DNA of 64,000 bases from Apus apus. Taxonomy: Eukaryota; Chordata; Aves; Apodiformes; Apodidae. A program made the translations under genes and the position numbers. Below the pieces are notes generated by a model that was not told the origin of the DNA, did no database searches, and saw only the letters and a list, made by a program, of their open reading frames with translations. The stretch spans positions 95,997,152 to 96,061,151 of the forward strand of contig NC_067285.1 of the NCBI RefSeq assembly GCF_020740795.1, read 5' to 3'. Shown here piece after piece: positions 26,065 through 40,800 of this stretch (position 1 is its first letter; each line of letters opens with the position of its first letter).

Positions 26065-29000
26065 GCACTGAAGAAAGTAAATTTAAACCAAATAAAAATT
26101 ATAAATATCACACATAGGAAGAAGATTGCTCTCCCAGTGCAGACAGCTGCTACTGCTAACCCGAACTGTGCAAAGACACCAAGTGTCATCCCTCCTGACC
26201 CCGGCAGCTCCCAAGATGTGGAAATGTCAGGCTCCTAGCATGGCATATGGACTGCTCCTGAGCATGACAAGGCAAACTGTCATTTTCTGCCCTGGCTGCC
26301 CTTGTCGGTGGTCACACTGGTGCCTGCTCACATTGGGACAGTACTGGATTTTGTGGTGTTTACAAACTTCCATGTGGCACGTGGAGGAAAACATCCTGTG
26401 CAGAGAGCAACATGCTAGCAGTACGTTACAAAGCTGCATTTCACAGTCATGTCACCGTGCAGAGCCCCTGGTCAGTAGTCTGCTTGGCATGTCCAAGTTA
26501 TTATAAGGATAAATGAGAAAAATCATACTCCTCAGTTCATGAAAACACAGGAAGAATGGCTACCAGCAAGTCCATGCACCTTACCTGTTGGTTTTACCTG
26601 TTGCCCTTTTGCTTGGTATTTGTCACACATTTAATTGTTCCTTACAGTCTTTGTTTTGTTTAATTAGCTTTTACTCTTTCCGCTTAACTTTCTAGGTCAC
26701 CTACTTGTTTAATATCTGATCTCACACTCATTATTTGGCTGCTATTTCTGAGACACTGTGAAATTATTTACCTTGCTGAAGTGACCTAAGTTGTTCCCCC
26801 ACCCCTCTCCCCCAATCCACCCCCTGTCTGTCTGGTTTCCCCCCTATAGTCTGGGTGAAGTGACAAACTCTCTCCCCTAGCCAAACATTTGTTTTTACAA
26901 GGTATTTTTATACCATCACCTCTTCTCTGCATCTCCCCTGCCTACCTACCACAAACATATGCATGGTGGGAGGACATTCTGGTTTCACATAATTTGCAAT
27001 GTTAAGGTGACAAATTTCCCCTCCTTCAAGTAACTTTTTTTCAAGATCTGGTTTGTAAAATGCAAATTGTGAAAGGCAAGTTTCTCATTGCCTTTTTTTA
27101 CCCTGTGCAGGGAGATGTCCTTCTTTGCCTAGAAGAAATCAGTGGAAGAAAAAGCAAAATCCACTGGATTTATAGTATTTGAAGCCCATTTAAGCTATAA
27201 AAATATTAAAAATATACAGAAAGGATGTTGTCTAGATTGACAGATTCCTTTTATTCATCACAAAGAAGACAGATGGGAATGATGAAGATTTCCAAAAAAG
27301 TAGGCAAATGTGACCACTCTCCTGACTTCATTGTCTGTCACAGTCTGTTTTTCCCTGCATTAAAATGCACATGCAGTCACATTCACACAGTAAAAACAAC
27401 CTCAAGGGCTCCAAGCATCAGGTTTGGAACCATGAAAAATGTGACTGTGGCCTTCATCATACCCAGTTAGGGGTACATGTAGTGATTCTGGTGTGGTGGA
27501 GAAATGCCTAAGCCAGCTTTAAATTAGGCAGGAACAATTTAGTTAAAACAGCACAGAGCCTAAATTGGGTTCAGCCACTCTAAATATTTACCCTGCTCTG
27601 AGCTAGAGGTTGCAGGGGCATGCATACTACCACAACTGGAGAACTTCCAGTACCTACATTCACCACTGCAAAGCTCGGTCTGATGAGCTAAACATGCTGG
27701 TCATTCTAGCAGCATACACGCGTGGAATGGGCCAAATTCAGACTGTTTATAAAAAGACTGAGTTTACATGGCAGGATGGCTGAAAAACGCTTTTTATGTG
27801 GAGGCTACATCTATTCAGCACACACCATTAGACTTTTTGAAGCAGGATAAAGTCTTATTCTCTGTCCCAGGAGCAAACTGAATTTTGTTCCAGGATGTCA
27901 GCTGCATTTGAATTCCTTGTTTTTTTGCAGAACATTTAGCGCAACACAAGACAATCAAAAAAAGTATGCACCAATAATGCATCTTTGTTAATTTAATCTT
28001 GTGATTGTGTCTCATGAGAAGGGCAAAGAAAGACAAATCTGACAAACAAAACAGGGTGGGTCGACTCACTGCCAGCAGCGGGGGAACAAAATGAGAAAGT
28101 ACTAAACAGAGAAATTTATTTATACTGTGCAGCAACAGGCTCCAGAGAACAAATTATTAGCAGAAGTAGCCAGGCACAGCACATGTAAGGCTTGCCTCAA
28201 ATCAAACAGATATGCCTGTCACTGTGGGCAGCCAGAGAGCAGAAAGAACAAAAGAGAGGAAAACCCCCTCTCCACAGACTGAAAGCATTTCGTAATTAAG
28301 GGACGCAGAGCAGAAAGTGGGTACAGCCTTTTGTTTGACTTTGGTTCTAGCAAGGTCATTTGGGGGAAGTATCTGTGGAAAACCACCAGAAGTGAGCTGA
28401 GCAAAAGGAGGAGAAGGGAACAAGGAAAGTTTCTCAGTTCAAAAGTAGGTAAGTTGAAAGGACATGAGCTCACTGATCCATCCCAAGAATTTTCAGAGAT
28501 TGCCCCATTTTGCATGTTGTGGGAAAGTGCGTAGAGGACCACCAAACCACTGCAGAGAAGCCATCTACCAGAATTATCTAGGGATACATCAGAGAAGAAA
28601 AGCCATCCCCAAATCATCCTGCAGTTACCAGTCTCCAGAGCTCTGCAGGAAACTGCTCAGGGCAGTACAGTTCTGCTGGCTCCTAACTCATCACCTAACC
28701 TCTGGCACACACCCAGAACCAATTTGGCAGCACATTCTTTACTAGAAAAACAATATGAAATCCCTTCATCAACACCCTGCTTTTGGCTAAAGATAATCCT
28801 CTTCTGTATGCCACTGAAGACTAACAAGTGGCCTTCTGGATCTCAAAATAAGCATCTGAAGAGGTATCTTGTGGTCCATGAGGAAAATACGCTCACATAT
28901 GAAGTGATTAATTTTTTCCATTCTGGGTCACTGGACATTCCCTGTATTAGTCATTAGCTGAACATTCATCCACCAGGTAGACATGGCATCACCTAACCTG

Positions 29001-30798
29001 AATCTATTTCCACTAGTGATAATCTACTTAATATTTCACTTTTTCCATCTCCCTCCCTCAGAAGAAACAGTAGAAAAGAGAGATGTATCTTTGTGATTGG
29101 TCTTTTGTCTTCAGACCAGGTCTTAGATTTTTTTATATTTTTCCCCCCTCTTAAAAATAGGACAAATGTATCTTTACACTAAAGTGACCACAACTAACGT
29201 GCACCTACCTGAGCTAGCCCTGCAGTGACCTGCTCAGGTTCTGTTACCAAGGTCGCTGTGTCAGCTTGAGCTCAGCACCACATGAAGAAATCATCTGTGC
29301 AACTAAGGAAACACTCAGGCAAGTAGCCATAGCAGTACCAAACTCAGTGCAGGCTACATGGATGGCAGTATCCAAAACAGGCAGTAAAATGCTGGCTCAA
29401 ATACATCTGCAACCACTAGCATTAGCCTATCTTTGTTAACACTTTCAAAACGTTCAGAGATTTTGGGTGGAAAATGCTGCATCAGCACAAAAAGCATTCC
29501 CACAGCAGTAAACATACTTGGCTGGACCACTGCCTTTCTTGAGCTCTGATTTACTTCAAGTAAATACAGTCATTTATTGCATGTTTCACCTTCTTGTGGA
29601 ACATCTGCTGCCTATGAGGAGCCAAACAGCAGACAGACTCAATCCTCCTGAGATACCTCTGGCTAATAGCACACATAGCTTTCCTCAGAGGCCAGCATGT
29701 CACTGAACAGTTGGCTTACTATAAACGACTGCATGCTGTAGGTGTTTCCAGCTGCCTCAGACTGCATTTGTGTCACAACCCACGTACCTGAGGAGCCTGT
29801 GCAGTCTGAGCCATGCTTTGTACCTACCCCAGGAGCAGTACCATTCTTATAAAGCAGTTCTTTCCAGCCAAAAAGCAAAAAAGTAAGAGAAAAATCACTC
29901 GCTCTTGAGGGAAGATCAAGAATGGAGCATGGAAGTAGCGGGGGGGGAGTGTTAGTAACACTGCTTGGCTTATTAGGAGAACACCTCTTCAGGAACAGGG
30001 AAGGAAAAATAGAGGAAGACCATGAGGAGAGGGGTGAAATCAGAGGATTCTGGATGGTCAAGACACACACTATGAACAAAATTAAAATGCTGACTGAAAA
30101 CACACTATGGAATTTAAATTTTATTCAGAACATATTGAGCCAATGAAAACATTCAAAGGTAAAGGTAGCTACGACAGGATCCAGAGGAATTTTTGCTGTA
30201 GGACTGTCAATAGACTGAATGGAAAGTAAAGAAAGCAGCCTGAAGCAGGCTGTAGAAATCTGGCTGCAAGAAGCCTGCTCTGAGACAGGCTGCACAGCAT
30301 CGAGGAGGCAGTGCTACAGATGAAGTCTGATGGCAACACAAGGCTGAGGAAGAGGGAGAAGCTGAAGCAACCTTTGAGTGACATGAGGTAAAGGTAATAC
30401 AAATTGCTTCTCCAAAATATGGAATGCTCAGATTCTGTGAAACGTACTGTAGGAGAAGGTGAACCAGACTCTTACCAGTTTCTATGTAGAGTCTGGTTAT
30501 TTCACTGTCTGCAAAGGAGTTGTTCTCAGTTTACACTAGCTTAAACCTTGTCCCCCTCCTATTCAGTGTTACCCATCTCAGTTTTAACCACATAATGGCT
30601 TCAAGCAAGAGCACAAAGCCATGCTAATCTAGCCAAGAATTCCTCAGTGCTCCCTCCCACCCTGAAAAAAGTTTTGGATATCACAAACGGATAATGACAG
30701 ATGGTGGCACACAGACCCCCATGCTAAACTAGTCAAAGCCCAGCAGCCGATGTTTTCCCTACACATCTGAGAGGCAGGCTCACATCTATTCCCTGTTT
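26065..30798. other. Intergenic, no gene recognised
   Basis: Includes a C-rich stretch at about 26796-26845 and a G run (eight G) at about 29940. Minus-strand open frames of 132 and 146 codons (28219-28617, 29663-30103) resemble no family I know. Confidence 0.7.
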
Positions 30799-30862
30799 CA
30801 TAGAATCATAGAATCATAGGGGTTGGAAGGGACCTCAAAAGATCATCTAGCCCAACCCCCCC
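30799..30862 (-). mobile_element. CR1 LINE 3' tip
   Basis: CATAGAATCATAGAATCATA, then GGGGTTGGAAGGGACCTCAA and AGATCATCTAGCCCAACCCC: a short, well-preserved reverse complement of the CR1 3' end with a doubled terminal repeat. Confidence 0.95.
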
Positions 30863-33800
30863 GTTTCAGTTTTTTAAAGTTTGAGGAGAAAGAGTTGTGT
30901 TGTATTTTTAGTTTGTGTTTTGTTGGTTTGTTGTTTTTTGTTGCTTTGTTGTTGTTTTTTAAAAACATCTTTAGCCAAGCTGTTTTATTTTGTATTAACA
31001 TGTTGCATTTGTCTGTGCTATCCAATTTAATATAGATTAAAGGTTTCTTCACCCCTCCACCCAGCTATCTCAGGAAGTTTGCCCCACTCTAAAATAAAAT
31101 AGGATAGATATATCCTTGTAACAGTATTTAGAGGCAGTATTTGTAGGCAGTGTTTAAAGAATGACTTATTTTGAGGGTCTCTTACTCTTTGGGTAAGTAC
31201 CTCATATGAAGCATGAACAAGAAGCCAGAAGTGTGAGCAGAAAGAAACTGTGGCCACTCATGTAGTCTGTACAAGTCTGGGCCCTGAAAAATGTATTAAA
31301 GCGACAACAGCTTTTGTAGGAGAGAATTGGAGAAGATGACCCAAAGGCAGATAAAGTAATCTTGTCGTTGGTACACTCTACAGGCACTTGGAAAACTACC
31401 AGGGACTCAAACTTGGATCCTGTGCATCCTCATGTTGTAAACACCTAACTATTGGCTAGTTTTGGGGAGGGAACATTCATTCCCATATCTTCGCACAACA
31501 AAACCTTCAAAAGATTTGTTTCCATCCCTGTGTAAAGAAAGGAACACCATTTAAAATCTCAGGATTTCAAGGAACAGAACAATTGTTTACGACACATGTT
31601 TGTAAAGAAAATAGTCCAGTTGCGTCAAAGTACGTAATTCAGCCTTACAGTACAAAGGTGGAGAACCTTCAAACTGAACTGTTGACCGAAGAGCCAACGA
31701 GGGCTACATTTTAACCTTGCCCTCAGGAAAATCTTGACCATAAGAGGCTCGCTTGCCCCATCTCCCGGTCAATGGGAAGACTGCATTTACACCGCTATTT
31801 GAAGCTTTACCACCGAGGCCTAGATTCAGTCCAATTCAGAAGTTCTCACTTCCAGCTTTGAACAGATGTGTAAATACCATTGGCAGCAGCATTTCAGTAA
31901 GCACATAAGTGTTTTGCTGAAATGGAGCCTAAGATTGTTTATCGTGGCAGAAATAGGGTAATGATTTATTTCCTTCTGAAAATGCATTATTTTCAAAGAA
32001 AATACTAGGACAGCCTGTTCAGTAACACTAGCTTGTTCACCATGAAAAATTAAATAAATGCCTTCTTTTGTTCTGAAGTGGTCTAAGGAAATTTAATACT
32101 ATAAAATAGCAGCCTGCAGAACCCTTGTCACAAAGCAGCCATATATGTATGGCATTGCACCTCAGTAAGGTCATCACAAGATCAGCATGTCTTCTTAGGG
32201 TTTTTTTAATATATATTCACTAAATTGCAAGTCCTATTTCCTAAAGGCCTGTTGAAGTTATATTTTCCATCACTATATGCAGTGCATCCTTCCCTCTGAA
32301 GTGCAGCTGTTCCTTCAGGGGACAGGCTAGAGTCTGGAGTGAAAATATGAAGTTTGGGTTGACTTGAAGTGGCCTTTTACCCTACCCCAAGGGGGAAGAC
32401 TTGTCGGATGTCTCACTTTGAGCACATACATCACTCTCATCCACGTTATTTTAGAGCAGCATCTGCATTCATACTGTAACATCCCTCTGCTCCACTACTC
32501 CCATGCTGGTTGCAGGTCTGATCAGATGTGCCTAGAGAGAAGTAGCAGCCAGGTGACAAACCTGAGAAACAATTATGACTACTTTAAAATATATCATTCC
32601 TATAGCAGGCAAGGAAGAACAGGGCAGTAAATCTAGACCTTCTGGTATACCAAGTGGTGTGCTGTACATGAGAGTTCATAACACACATGCACTGCTCTGA
32701 AGATCATCACAAAAGATTTGCTTAGACTCCTTCCATGAGTATATTTTGAGCTGAGTTATTTGTCTTGAGGATATGGTACTATGTTTCTGAAATCACTAGA
32801 GTCCAAGGCTCTGTTATGGAAAAAACAACGGATGACAATATCTTGGAGAAGATGCTTGCGCAGCCTCGTGGCTGCAGCACAAGCTGGGATCCAGCATTTT
32901 AGCTGATATCCCTAAAGAGATCACAAAAATGGCCAAGAGATTGCTCAGACACAGCATGTAATAGCTAGCACCCCAGTTACCCAGGGACTGGGGTAGAAGA
33001 AACATTGTCCAAGCCCAGAATTGTCTGCAAGAAAAGTCCACTGAAGACAGGCCTTGAGGACTACCTCCTCAAGTTTTTGGAGCATCCTGAGCCTGCTGAG
33101 AGATTCCCTGCAGGCATGCAACCACCTGGCACACTTGCAGTAGACAGCTGGGGAAGCAAACAGCTGAGGGCTGAGGTGTCACCAGGACATGCACAGTGAA
33201 AGATGCCCAGAACTGCTTGCAGTGTAAGCTGGCTTCCTCAAGGGCAGGTGCTTTGGGAGGCCTGTATCTAAGCATGTCTGGCTTCCTCAGTAATTCTTAA
33301 AGAGTATTTCAATTTTTCAAAATGCTGAATGATGTAAGAGGGGCCAGAATTTGCACCTGAGGAAACAGGTGCCAACTGTACCTGGTTTGTGAATTCATGC
33401 ACAACTTCCCACACATGAAGACTTGCCCAAAGAAACGTAACTCCTGACAGCTCAGGCTTCCTCCCTCCTATGAGGATGCATGGCACTTATCTCCTCAAGC
33501 AGCCACCCCCAGAGCAAAAGCTTCAGCCCTGCCATGCTGGGGGAACTCACTGAGACTAGGCGGTCAGGCGGAAGGTGCTGGAAAAGGAGCCACAACAGGT
33601 AGCTGAGAAAGCAGTGACCCTGCTAAAGCAAGATGCTGAAAGGACGCTGGCCAATTTTACCAGCCATGGAGTAGCATAGCTCCCAAAAGCAGCCTCCAGA
33701 GAAAAGGGTTAGATTTCATTAATTCTCTAGTCCCTCATGGCAGAACCTTTGACAGACCAAGTTCTGGCTTGTTAGTCTGGGAAAACCCGCTCTGTTCCCT

Positions 33801-36800
33801 ATACAACACCAGATGTAGACATCTGACTTACATCATGGACAAAAGCTTATTATGTCAACCTGAGCTGATAAATAATCCAGAAACTGGCAAAAGCAAATGT
33901 TTGGCAAGAGCTTTGAATATAGACTGAAAGCGACGATTACAACATGCAGTCTTTCTTTTCCTGTAGCCATCAACATATGTGAGAATCTTCCTTATCCCGT
34001 AATTCCTCAATCTCTGCCCTCAATCAGTGTTCAGAAACAATCTTCAGTTGCTATTTCCATGGCACCCAACAGATTGAGGACTTTTGTGTGTGTGTGTTTA
34101 AAACAAGGTGAATCAAACATTCTTGTCTCTGGTTGTGAATAATTCTGTAATTAATTACATTAACTATAGACAATACCTTTGAGGAGGAAAAATTAGCACT
34201 ATTCTTCTCTAAAATAATTAATTTTCTTGGTTACATAACAGAATTGAATGTAATTTTTTTTTACCTTTTTCCTGGGAACAAAAATCTGCATTCTTCACCT
34301 GTGATCATGCAGGCTACTGCTTGGTTTGTGTTTGTTGTTTTGGGGGGTTTTTTTCTAAATAAAAATGCACAACAAGAATACAAACAGGGTTCCCTAGAGA
34401 TTGAACCATGTATTTTATACCAAAAGGCAAATTGCTTTCCCTGGAAAATAAGCAGCACAGAAAATACTAAAGCAGAAGTTTCATTTTACATTCAGACACT
34501 TAGGGGTGGGCAATTATCCAGTTGATTAGTCTCTGTTTTGCAGGTTCTTCTGGTGTGCAGGGGTAACGATATCTTTAGTCACAGATAGTCTAAAATTCAG
34601 AACAAAAGGAATAGGCAAAGCAACCAGTATATCACTTCTTGCTACCACCACAAACATTAAGAATATTCTTAAACATGCCACTCACTCACCAGGAAATAAA
34701 CATCAGAAGGAGATAGGAATCTCTGCTCTGCCACCACTCAGCTTTGATACTGTCACTTTCCACCTTCTTGCAGCAGCCCAGCAGCACCTTTCCAAGCACT
34801 ACCTGCGTCAGGGCACAGTGTAACATCCCACAGGATCAGCTGGCTCACTGACATAAAACTAGGCTCTGGTGCTGGAATCAGCCCAGGGGCCAAGTCCCGG
34901 CTGGCAAATCTAAAATGACTTCCAGCCCAAGGGAAACGAGCAAGGACTATTTGGAAAGAGCTTGCGTAGAGGGTTTCCAAATGGTAGTAGCCCTTCTCTA
35001 GAGAAACAGGAATACTGCCTGGGCTGAAGATCAATAGACTGTTTGGACTGATTGAGGTGTGTTGAAGGAATGGTTCTCTTCTTGTCCTGGACTGGGCTGA
35101 GCTGCCCTAGTTCTTCTGCTGTTGAGTAAAAGGAGTTTGTACAAATATGCCTATGGCTCTTGCATTGGTGGATAGAGAGAGGTGTGATTTTCACTCATGC
35201 CCCACTGCATGGCTGCCTTCCAGCTGCCAATCCCCTCCTACTAGTGAGACTTCAAAAGGAGCGTGGCTGGTCAGTTTGCCAGAAATAGCTCCTTACCTGT
35301 CCTGGCAGCTCAAACACCTCTTCAAAAGCCCATTCCATCCCTACTCTTACTAGGCAGTAACTTCTGGTTACCACTCCCTCATCCATGGTGGGAAAAGCAA
35401 ATACAGCTCTCTAGCTTTTCTTTGCACTCTGGACATGTCATGAGTGTGTCCATTGGACAGGCTGCTACTCAGATAAAGCCTGAGACTTAACCGTGACGCT
35501 CCCTAAAAAGAATGCAGGCTGAATGGAACCTCTTGGCAGGACAGATAAATCCGGTCAATGGCATGTGTTCCTGCCCCAGAAATGTCTTGGGTCCTTTCCT
35601 AAGCATAATTCCCCTTAAAAAAAACTCCCTGCCACTTTCTACAACAGCAAATATTGTACTAAATATAGTGATTCCCCAGATGCCCAGCCTCTACAAATGC
35701 AAGTGGATGTGGTCCTTCATTTGTTCATGTATTGCTCTGGTGTTTTTTACTATGAAACAAGATGGTAAATCCATTAGTATTATGAGGAAGATTTTCAGCC
35801 TAACAGCTGTCATGCAACTCAGAAACACTCATATGAAGCTGACCTTAAAGAATACACACTTAGAATATGCATATAGTTTAAGGGCTCTCCTCTACCATGC
35901 TTCTGAGAGAGACAAGTTTAATGGGAACAGGCTAGTCAACACATTAACTAAAACAAGACAACAGAGGGTACTACTTCTGTTTTCGTCTGTTTGCATGCAG
36001 TACAGGTAACATTTCATAAGCTGGTTCATACACAAAGCAGGCTATTCACCCAGACCACAGTCCTGGAAAGAGCAGAAGATATCTTCAGCAACTTGGGATC
36101 TGAAAACCCTGTTTGGGATCTATTTCAAGATAGATAGACCCTGAGAGAAGAAGGCCTCTAACATAAGAAGGAACTGCAGTATTTCCCTTGGTTTATCTCA
36201 AAACCTGCAAAGGAGACAAAATTGCTCAATCCTGAAAAAATCAAGTGGTAAGGAGCCTCATACCTGTTGTAGATATTTGCCCCAACAGCCAAGTTTCTAA
36301 GCAAGGTAATCTGAAACTGTGTTTGTGATTAAGCATTTCTTTACTACCAGCAGAACACCTAACGTGGACACTTCTAGTATTGGAGCCGTCTGCCTGCAAA
36401 TGTTGGTGGGAAAAATAATCTAGAAGATGAGAAATCTTCCATAGATTTAGGGCTAGAATTAGAACCTGGTCTTCAAGATTGCTGATAATCTCCACTGAGA
36501 GCAACACGTGAATTTATTTTGTCTTGGAAGACAGAAAATAACAGGAACAAAGTATTTTTCACTCTTCTAAGACTTAGAGCTGATCAGAACTTTAGCTAGA
36601 ACACACCATCATAGGAAGATTCCTGGAAAAGGGTGGTGCAAAGTGACTGACTGTAAACAGGGTATGAAATTGGATAAAGTAAGTCACCTTTAGAATTTCA
36701 AGGATCCAACAGAGCATACAGATCTTATCCCAAAGAATGTGACAGTTCACAAATGAATCACAAAGTGCCATCATTATCAATCTCCTAAAACCATTGGCAC

Positions 36801-37376
36801 AATTGAAATACTGTATTTTTACCTTTATCTGTATCTCTTCTGTAATTTCAAAGGATTGAAGCAAGAGGAAACTTCTTATCTTCAAAGCAGTCCTTATGCC
36901 ATGCCTGCCTTGCCAGGAGCCTTTCTAAGTGATATGCACTCAATGACCTGTGGAAACCAGAACCAGGTGTAAATATGTTTGCACCCCCCTGAATAATTTC
37001 ACTAATGAATGCAGATGTGACAATTCACTTAATCACATTTTGTCAATAAGGCCTGATAACTGCCCCTCTGCAAGTTTGATGACTGATGTTTTTCTGACTA
37101 AATAAAGCCAGCCTTGTGCTCTAGTTCTCTGTTTACAGCATCATTTTTCTATTAGCTGAGCCTGGTTCTTATGAGCCAACAATCAATGACAGAGAGATGG
37201 GATGAATATAAACTTCTGATCATTTGAAAGGAACCAACAGCACCAAACATCTCTCCTTTCTGCCTGGGCTGGAGGGGCAAGTCACTCTCATGATGTGAGA
37301 GGAGTTCTAAGGGTACTACTCCTAAGTACTTCTGAAGGTAGTTCTAACAGACCCAATCTTCCATTTCATATGCATT
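30863..37376. other. Intergenic, no gene recognised
   Basis: A T/G-rich low-complexity tract lies at 30911-30960 beside the CR1 tip. Sequence around 31440-31850 is more complex with scattered CpG. The rest is ordinary. No exon supported. Confidence 0.7.
30911..30960. repeat. T/G-rich low-complexity tract
   Basis: GTTTGTGTTTTGTTGGTTTG and continuing TTG/TTTTG units for about 50 bases. The complement is (AAAC)n-like, as at 9.6 and 13.7 kb. Confidence 0.85.
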
Positions 37377-37436
37377 ATCACAGAACCATAGAATATAAGG
37401 TTGGAAGGGATGGCAAGGATCATCTGGTACATCCAG
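37377..37436 (-). mobile_element. CR1 LINE 3' tip, degraded
   Basis: ATCACAGAACCATAGAATAT, AAGGTTGGAAGGGATGGCAA, GGATCATCTGGTACATCCAG: a diverged reverse complement of the CR1 3' end. Confidence 0.85.
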
Positions 37437-37639
37437 AAAGAAAGAGTATGAGGATGTTCAGGTAATTCTGGGACCTCTTTTGGAAAACATCTACCTAACT
37501 GTTACTCCTACTGGAAGAGCACACAAGAATTCTGGCAATCTATGAAGGAATGAAAAGCAGGGACACAAACGAAAATTCCCCAAGTAGAACATGTCAAAGA
37601 ACATGTCATCTTGCTACTTAATCAGGTAACCAGCTTGAC

Positions 37640-37840
37640 AATGTGACAAAAATGTAGGGGATATATTCCAACTGGACTTCAGCAAAGCATTTTGAACAGT
37701 GTCACATGTGAAACAATTAGTAGCTGCAAGAATTGTAAACCAAGTATGGAAGCAGCTAAAGCAGAAATGACAAATGGGAAGTTATTGGCCTGGAGAGATT
37801 TTACTGGTGGCATTCCTCAAAGACCTGTTCCAGGGCAAAT
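37640..37840 (+). mobile_element. Old CR1-type reverse-transcriptase remnant
   Basis: CTGGACTTCAGCAAAGCATT reads LDFSKAF, then after an inserted base comes the degenerate match to DTVSH, the conserved RT block of CR1/L3 elements. 'GGTGGCATTCCTCAAAGACC' further on fits the SGVPQGS block. It is heavily mutated and has no open frame. Confidence 0.6.
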
Positions 37841-40800
37841 GTAACATAATTGTTTGACACAAAAATAGCTGTATATCAATAAAATGTTCTGATGAAACAA
37901 CTCGGGAGGCAATGTCAGTGCAAAAGAGTAGCTGGAATGGTAGCTATGGGACAAAATGTCAATAGGGACAATAGGGAATAATGACAAGAGTTTTGCTATG
38001 AACTGAAAGCTTATCATTAGAAAACAACTAGGAGGAATTCTGAGACCTATTAGTTACATTGCCAGACTTCACATATGCAAATGCCTCCCTTTAGACCTCA
38101 CAGCTCCTTGCAGCCTTCTTCAGCTAGTGGTACTGCTGGCACTGATGCTTTGATCCAGAGGCAGGTAGACAGGAAGCAGACAGCAGAGGCCACAAAATCA
38201 TACAACCCATATTAAAACCACTCAGAAAACGCAGGGAGAATACCTCACAAGTTAAGGTGGGACGTGGGATTTGGGACTAAACTATGAGAAATTCTTTGTT
38301 ATATGGGACATCCAGCAAGCCTGTGTTAGCCACTCATAGGACGACTACAAGAAGGACTGGGGAACGGAGCTCATTTTGGAGGAAGCTACAAGTGGGCTGT
38401 GAAGATTCTGTTACTAAGATTACCTGCTTTCCAGGTTTCAGAGGAATCCTAATGGTGTTGTTCAACCAGTTATGGCACAAGTTAGAGTTCTTGTATGAAC
38501 TTTCCTCTTATCTGTAGATGGTAGGAGATCTGGATCTAGAGCTGGCCTGCTACAATCACTGGAACCCCAGAAGTCACATATAATACACCAGAGAGCAAAT
38601 GCTTCTGGTTAATATCCACGGCAGTTTCTCTTCATCCAGAGTAAATACATTCCTAAACAGTGCCTGAGCCATCCAGTTCTGGGAGTGAAAGGGTGGCTCA
38701 TGATGACTCCTACAGGAACTTCTGCTGAAGCAATGGGAGTACCTTCCTCCTCTACCCTGACTGGTATTGCTGATATTCACTGTACAGAATTACAGGAAGA
38801 AGCAGATAGCAAAAGAGACACCATTCCCTGTGTCTTGAGGCTTGAAAGCTACTTTTCAGTATGAGGTCCTTTCCAATCCAAGTTATTCTATGATTTCTGA
38901 CCTCTCAAGGTAGGACAGAATGAAGGATAGTTGCATCATTTCTCCTTACATGATCTCTTCTCATTATAACCTCCTTGTCTTGACTAGGAACTTCCTTTAG
39001 AAATATTTACCTCTGATTTGCTGGAAAGGAAACAGAAAAGATGGAAAGAGGTATCCCAATTTGCTCTGTGAACAGCAGAGCCTTTGAAGACTGTATTCCA
39101 ATGGGTTTATGTCCTATGTCCCTCATGCTGCTGCCAATTCAACTGGCTAGTATGCCCTGTCTTCGCTTCATATCCACCACCTTACTTCCAAGGTGTTCCT
39201 CCAGGGTTACAGGAGGAATACTCCTTCCTTGCAGGATTTCCAGTTCTTCCTCACCTCTTTTAACTGCCACCCAGCTTCCCCTGCCCAGCGCCTGTAGCTC
39301 TCTTAGAAGACTTTTAGCTACCTTTTCGGGCATGCAAAGGTCAAAAGGGAGGACCCATTGTTACAGGAGAGAGGGGAAGTGGCAAGTCAAAATACTGAAA
39401 AACATAGTATCAGAAAATTGCTGAGGCACTTGGCCAGGAACAAAAACTAACCAATTTTCTGCTTTTTTGTGCAACTGTAGCATTCATACTGGGTTGCACT
39501 TCAACTTCTATGTAGAGGTTTACATTTAAATTTTCAGTTCTAAAACACCCATTAATATTGTGAAAAGCAGATGAGTTTTCTGTTTGATGCCCATAATATA
39601 AAATTTCCTTACCCAAAGCATATTTCAGCAGTATGAAGTCCTGGGAAATTTCAGAAGTTGCTTCCTCTCGGACAAAATGCTTCAAAACATTTTAATTTCT
39701 TGGAACCAAAATATCAGGTTCCCATAAATTCAGACCTGCTTTTCCTAACCATGAACACTTCTCAGACATGAACCCAAAATGTTTTCTAGAACATCAGAAA
39801 TCCCCAGTGCTGTATTTACCTTCATCATGCCTCACAAAGAAGGGGAGTACTATTATTGCTATTTTACAGATGGAACTGAAGCTCAAAGGCTGAATTACTC
39901 ACCTGCTGCCAGACAAAAGCATGGTGGAACAGGGAACTGATCACAACAGACCTAATTTCCAAGACAGCATCTTAAACTGCACTATTTGCACTATGGACAA
40001 ATATACCTCGGATCATAGGTTAAAATGTGAAAATGAGACCTTTAACATGCTTTGACCTGCACTTTGTTTTTTGCTCTCTCATGTTTTACATTGCCCCCAT
40101 GGAAACAGTGTATGTTCTGCTGCACTTTCTCAGAAGCTGGAAAATCATTTTCTTCCACTAGCAAACAGACTAGTGCTGTGCTGTGTGGCACAGAAAAAGC
40201 CAATGCACCTTTTGTTTACTGCTGTGTCTGCATGTTAACATGAAGAAGGTCAGTAGGAGCGTACACAGTACAGAGAAAATGGGTAGTTAATTATTGTTAG
40301 ATTGCAAGAAGGGGAAATACATTGTTTACCTTGGTTTAGAAAACTGCAAATCACAAAAGTGGCTTCCTTTCTGGACTTTTTTTTGTGAGAAGGCAGATGT
40401 AAAAAAATTGCGACAATCGGTTGAGTCTGATCAACATGCTTTGAATATTACTGAAAAAAAAATCCCCTCTCAGCAGTGAGAACAATCTCGATAAACAAAG
40501 TACAATATTCAGCAAGAAAACTCCCATTTTTCTTGCTTATGTGTATAATTTGGCAACCTGCCAATATATTTTGCCATGTTTACTCTTCCTGAAGCATTTG
40601 TGCTCAAGTGTTTACTTGCATCATTAACATCTATAATGCTTCAAAACTAAGTTGGTTGTATTTAGACCAAAATGCCAGGCTTGCTCTTCATGGCACAAGT
40701 TTTAATAGTTTCAGCACTTACCAACAGCAAACCCAAACTTAGTACAGCCAAACGTTTCTGTTGGGATGTGAAAGCACTGTTTAAAACTTCTCCAGACCTC

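Noticed and set aside
29663-30103. A 146-codon minus-strand frame with a hydrophobic start, as a secreted protein
   Set aside because: The length is within chance for AT-moderate DNA in 64 kb; there are no splice context, promoter composition or family features.
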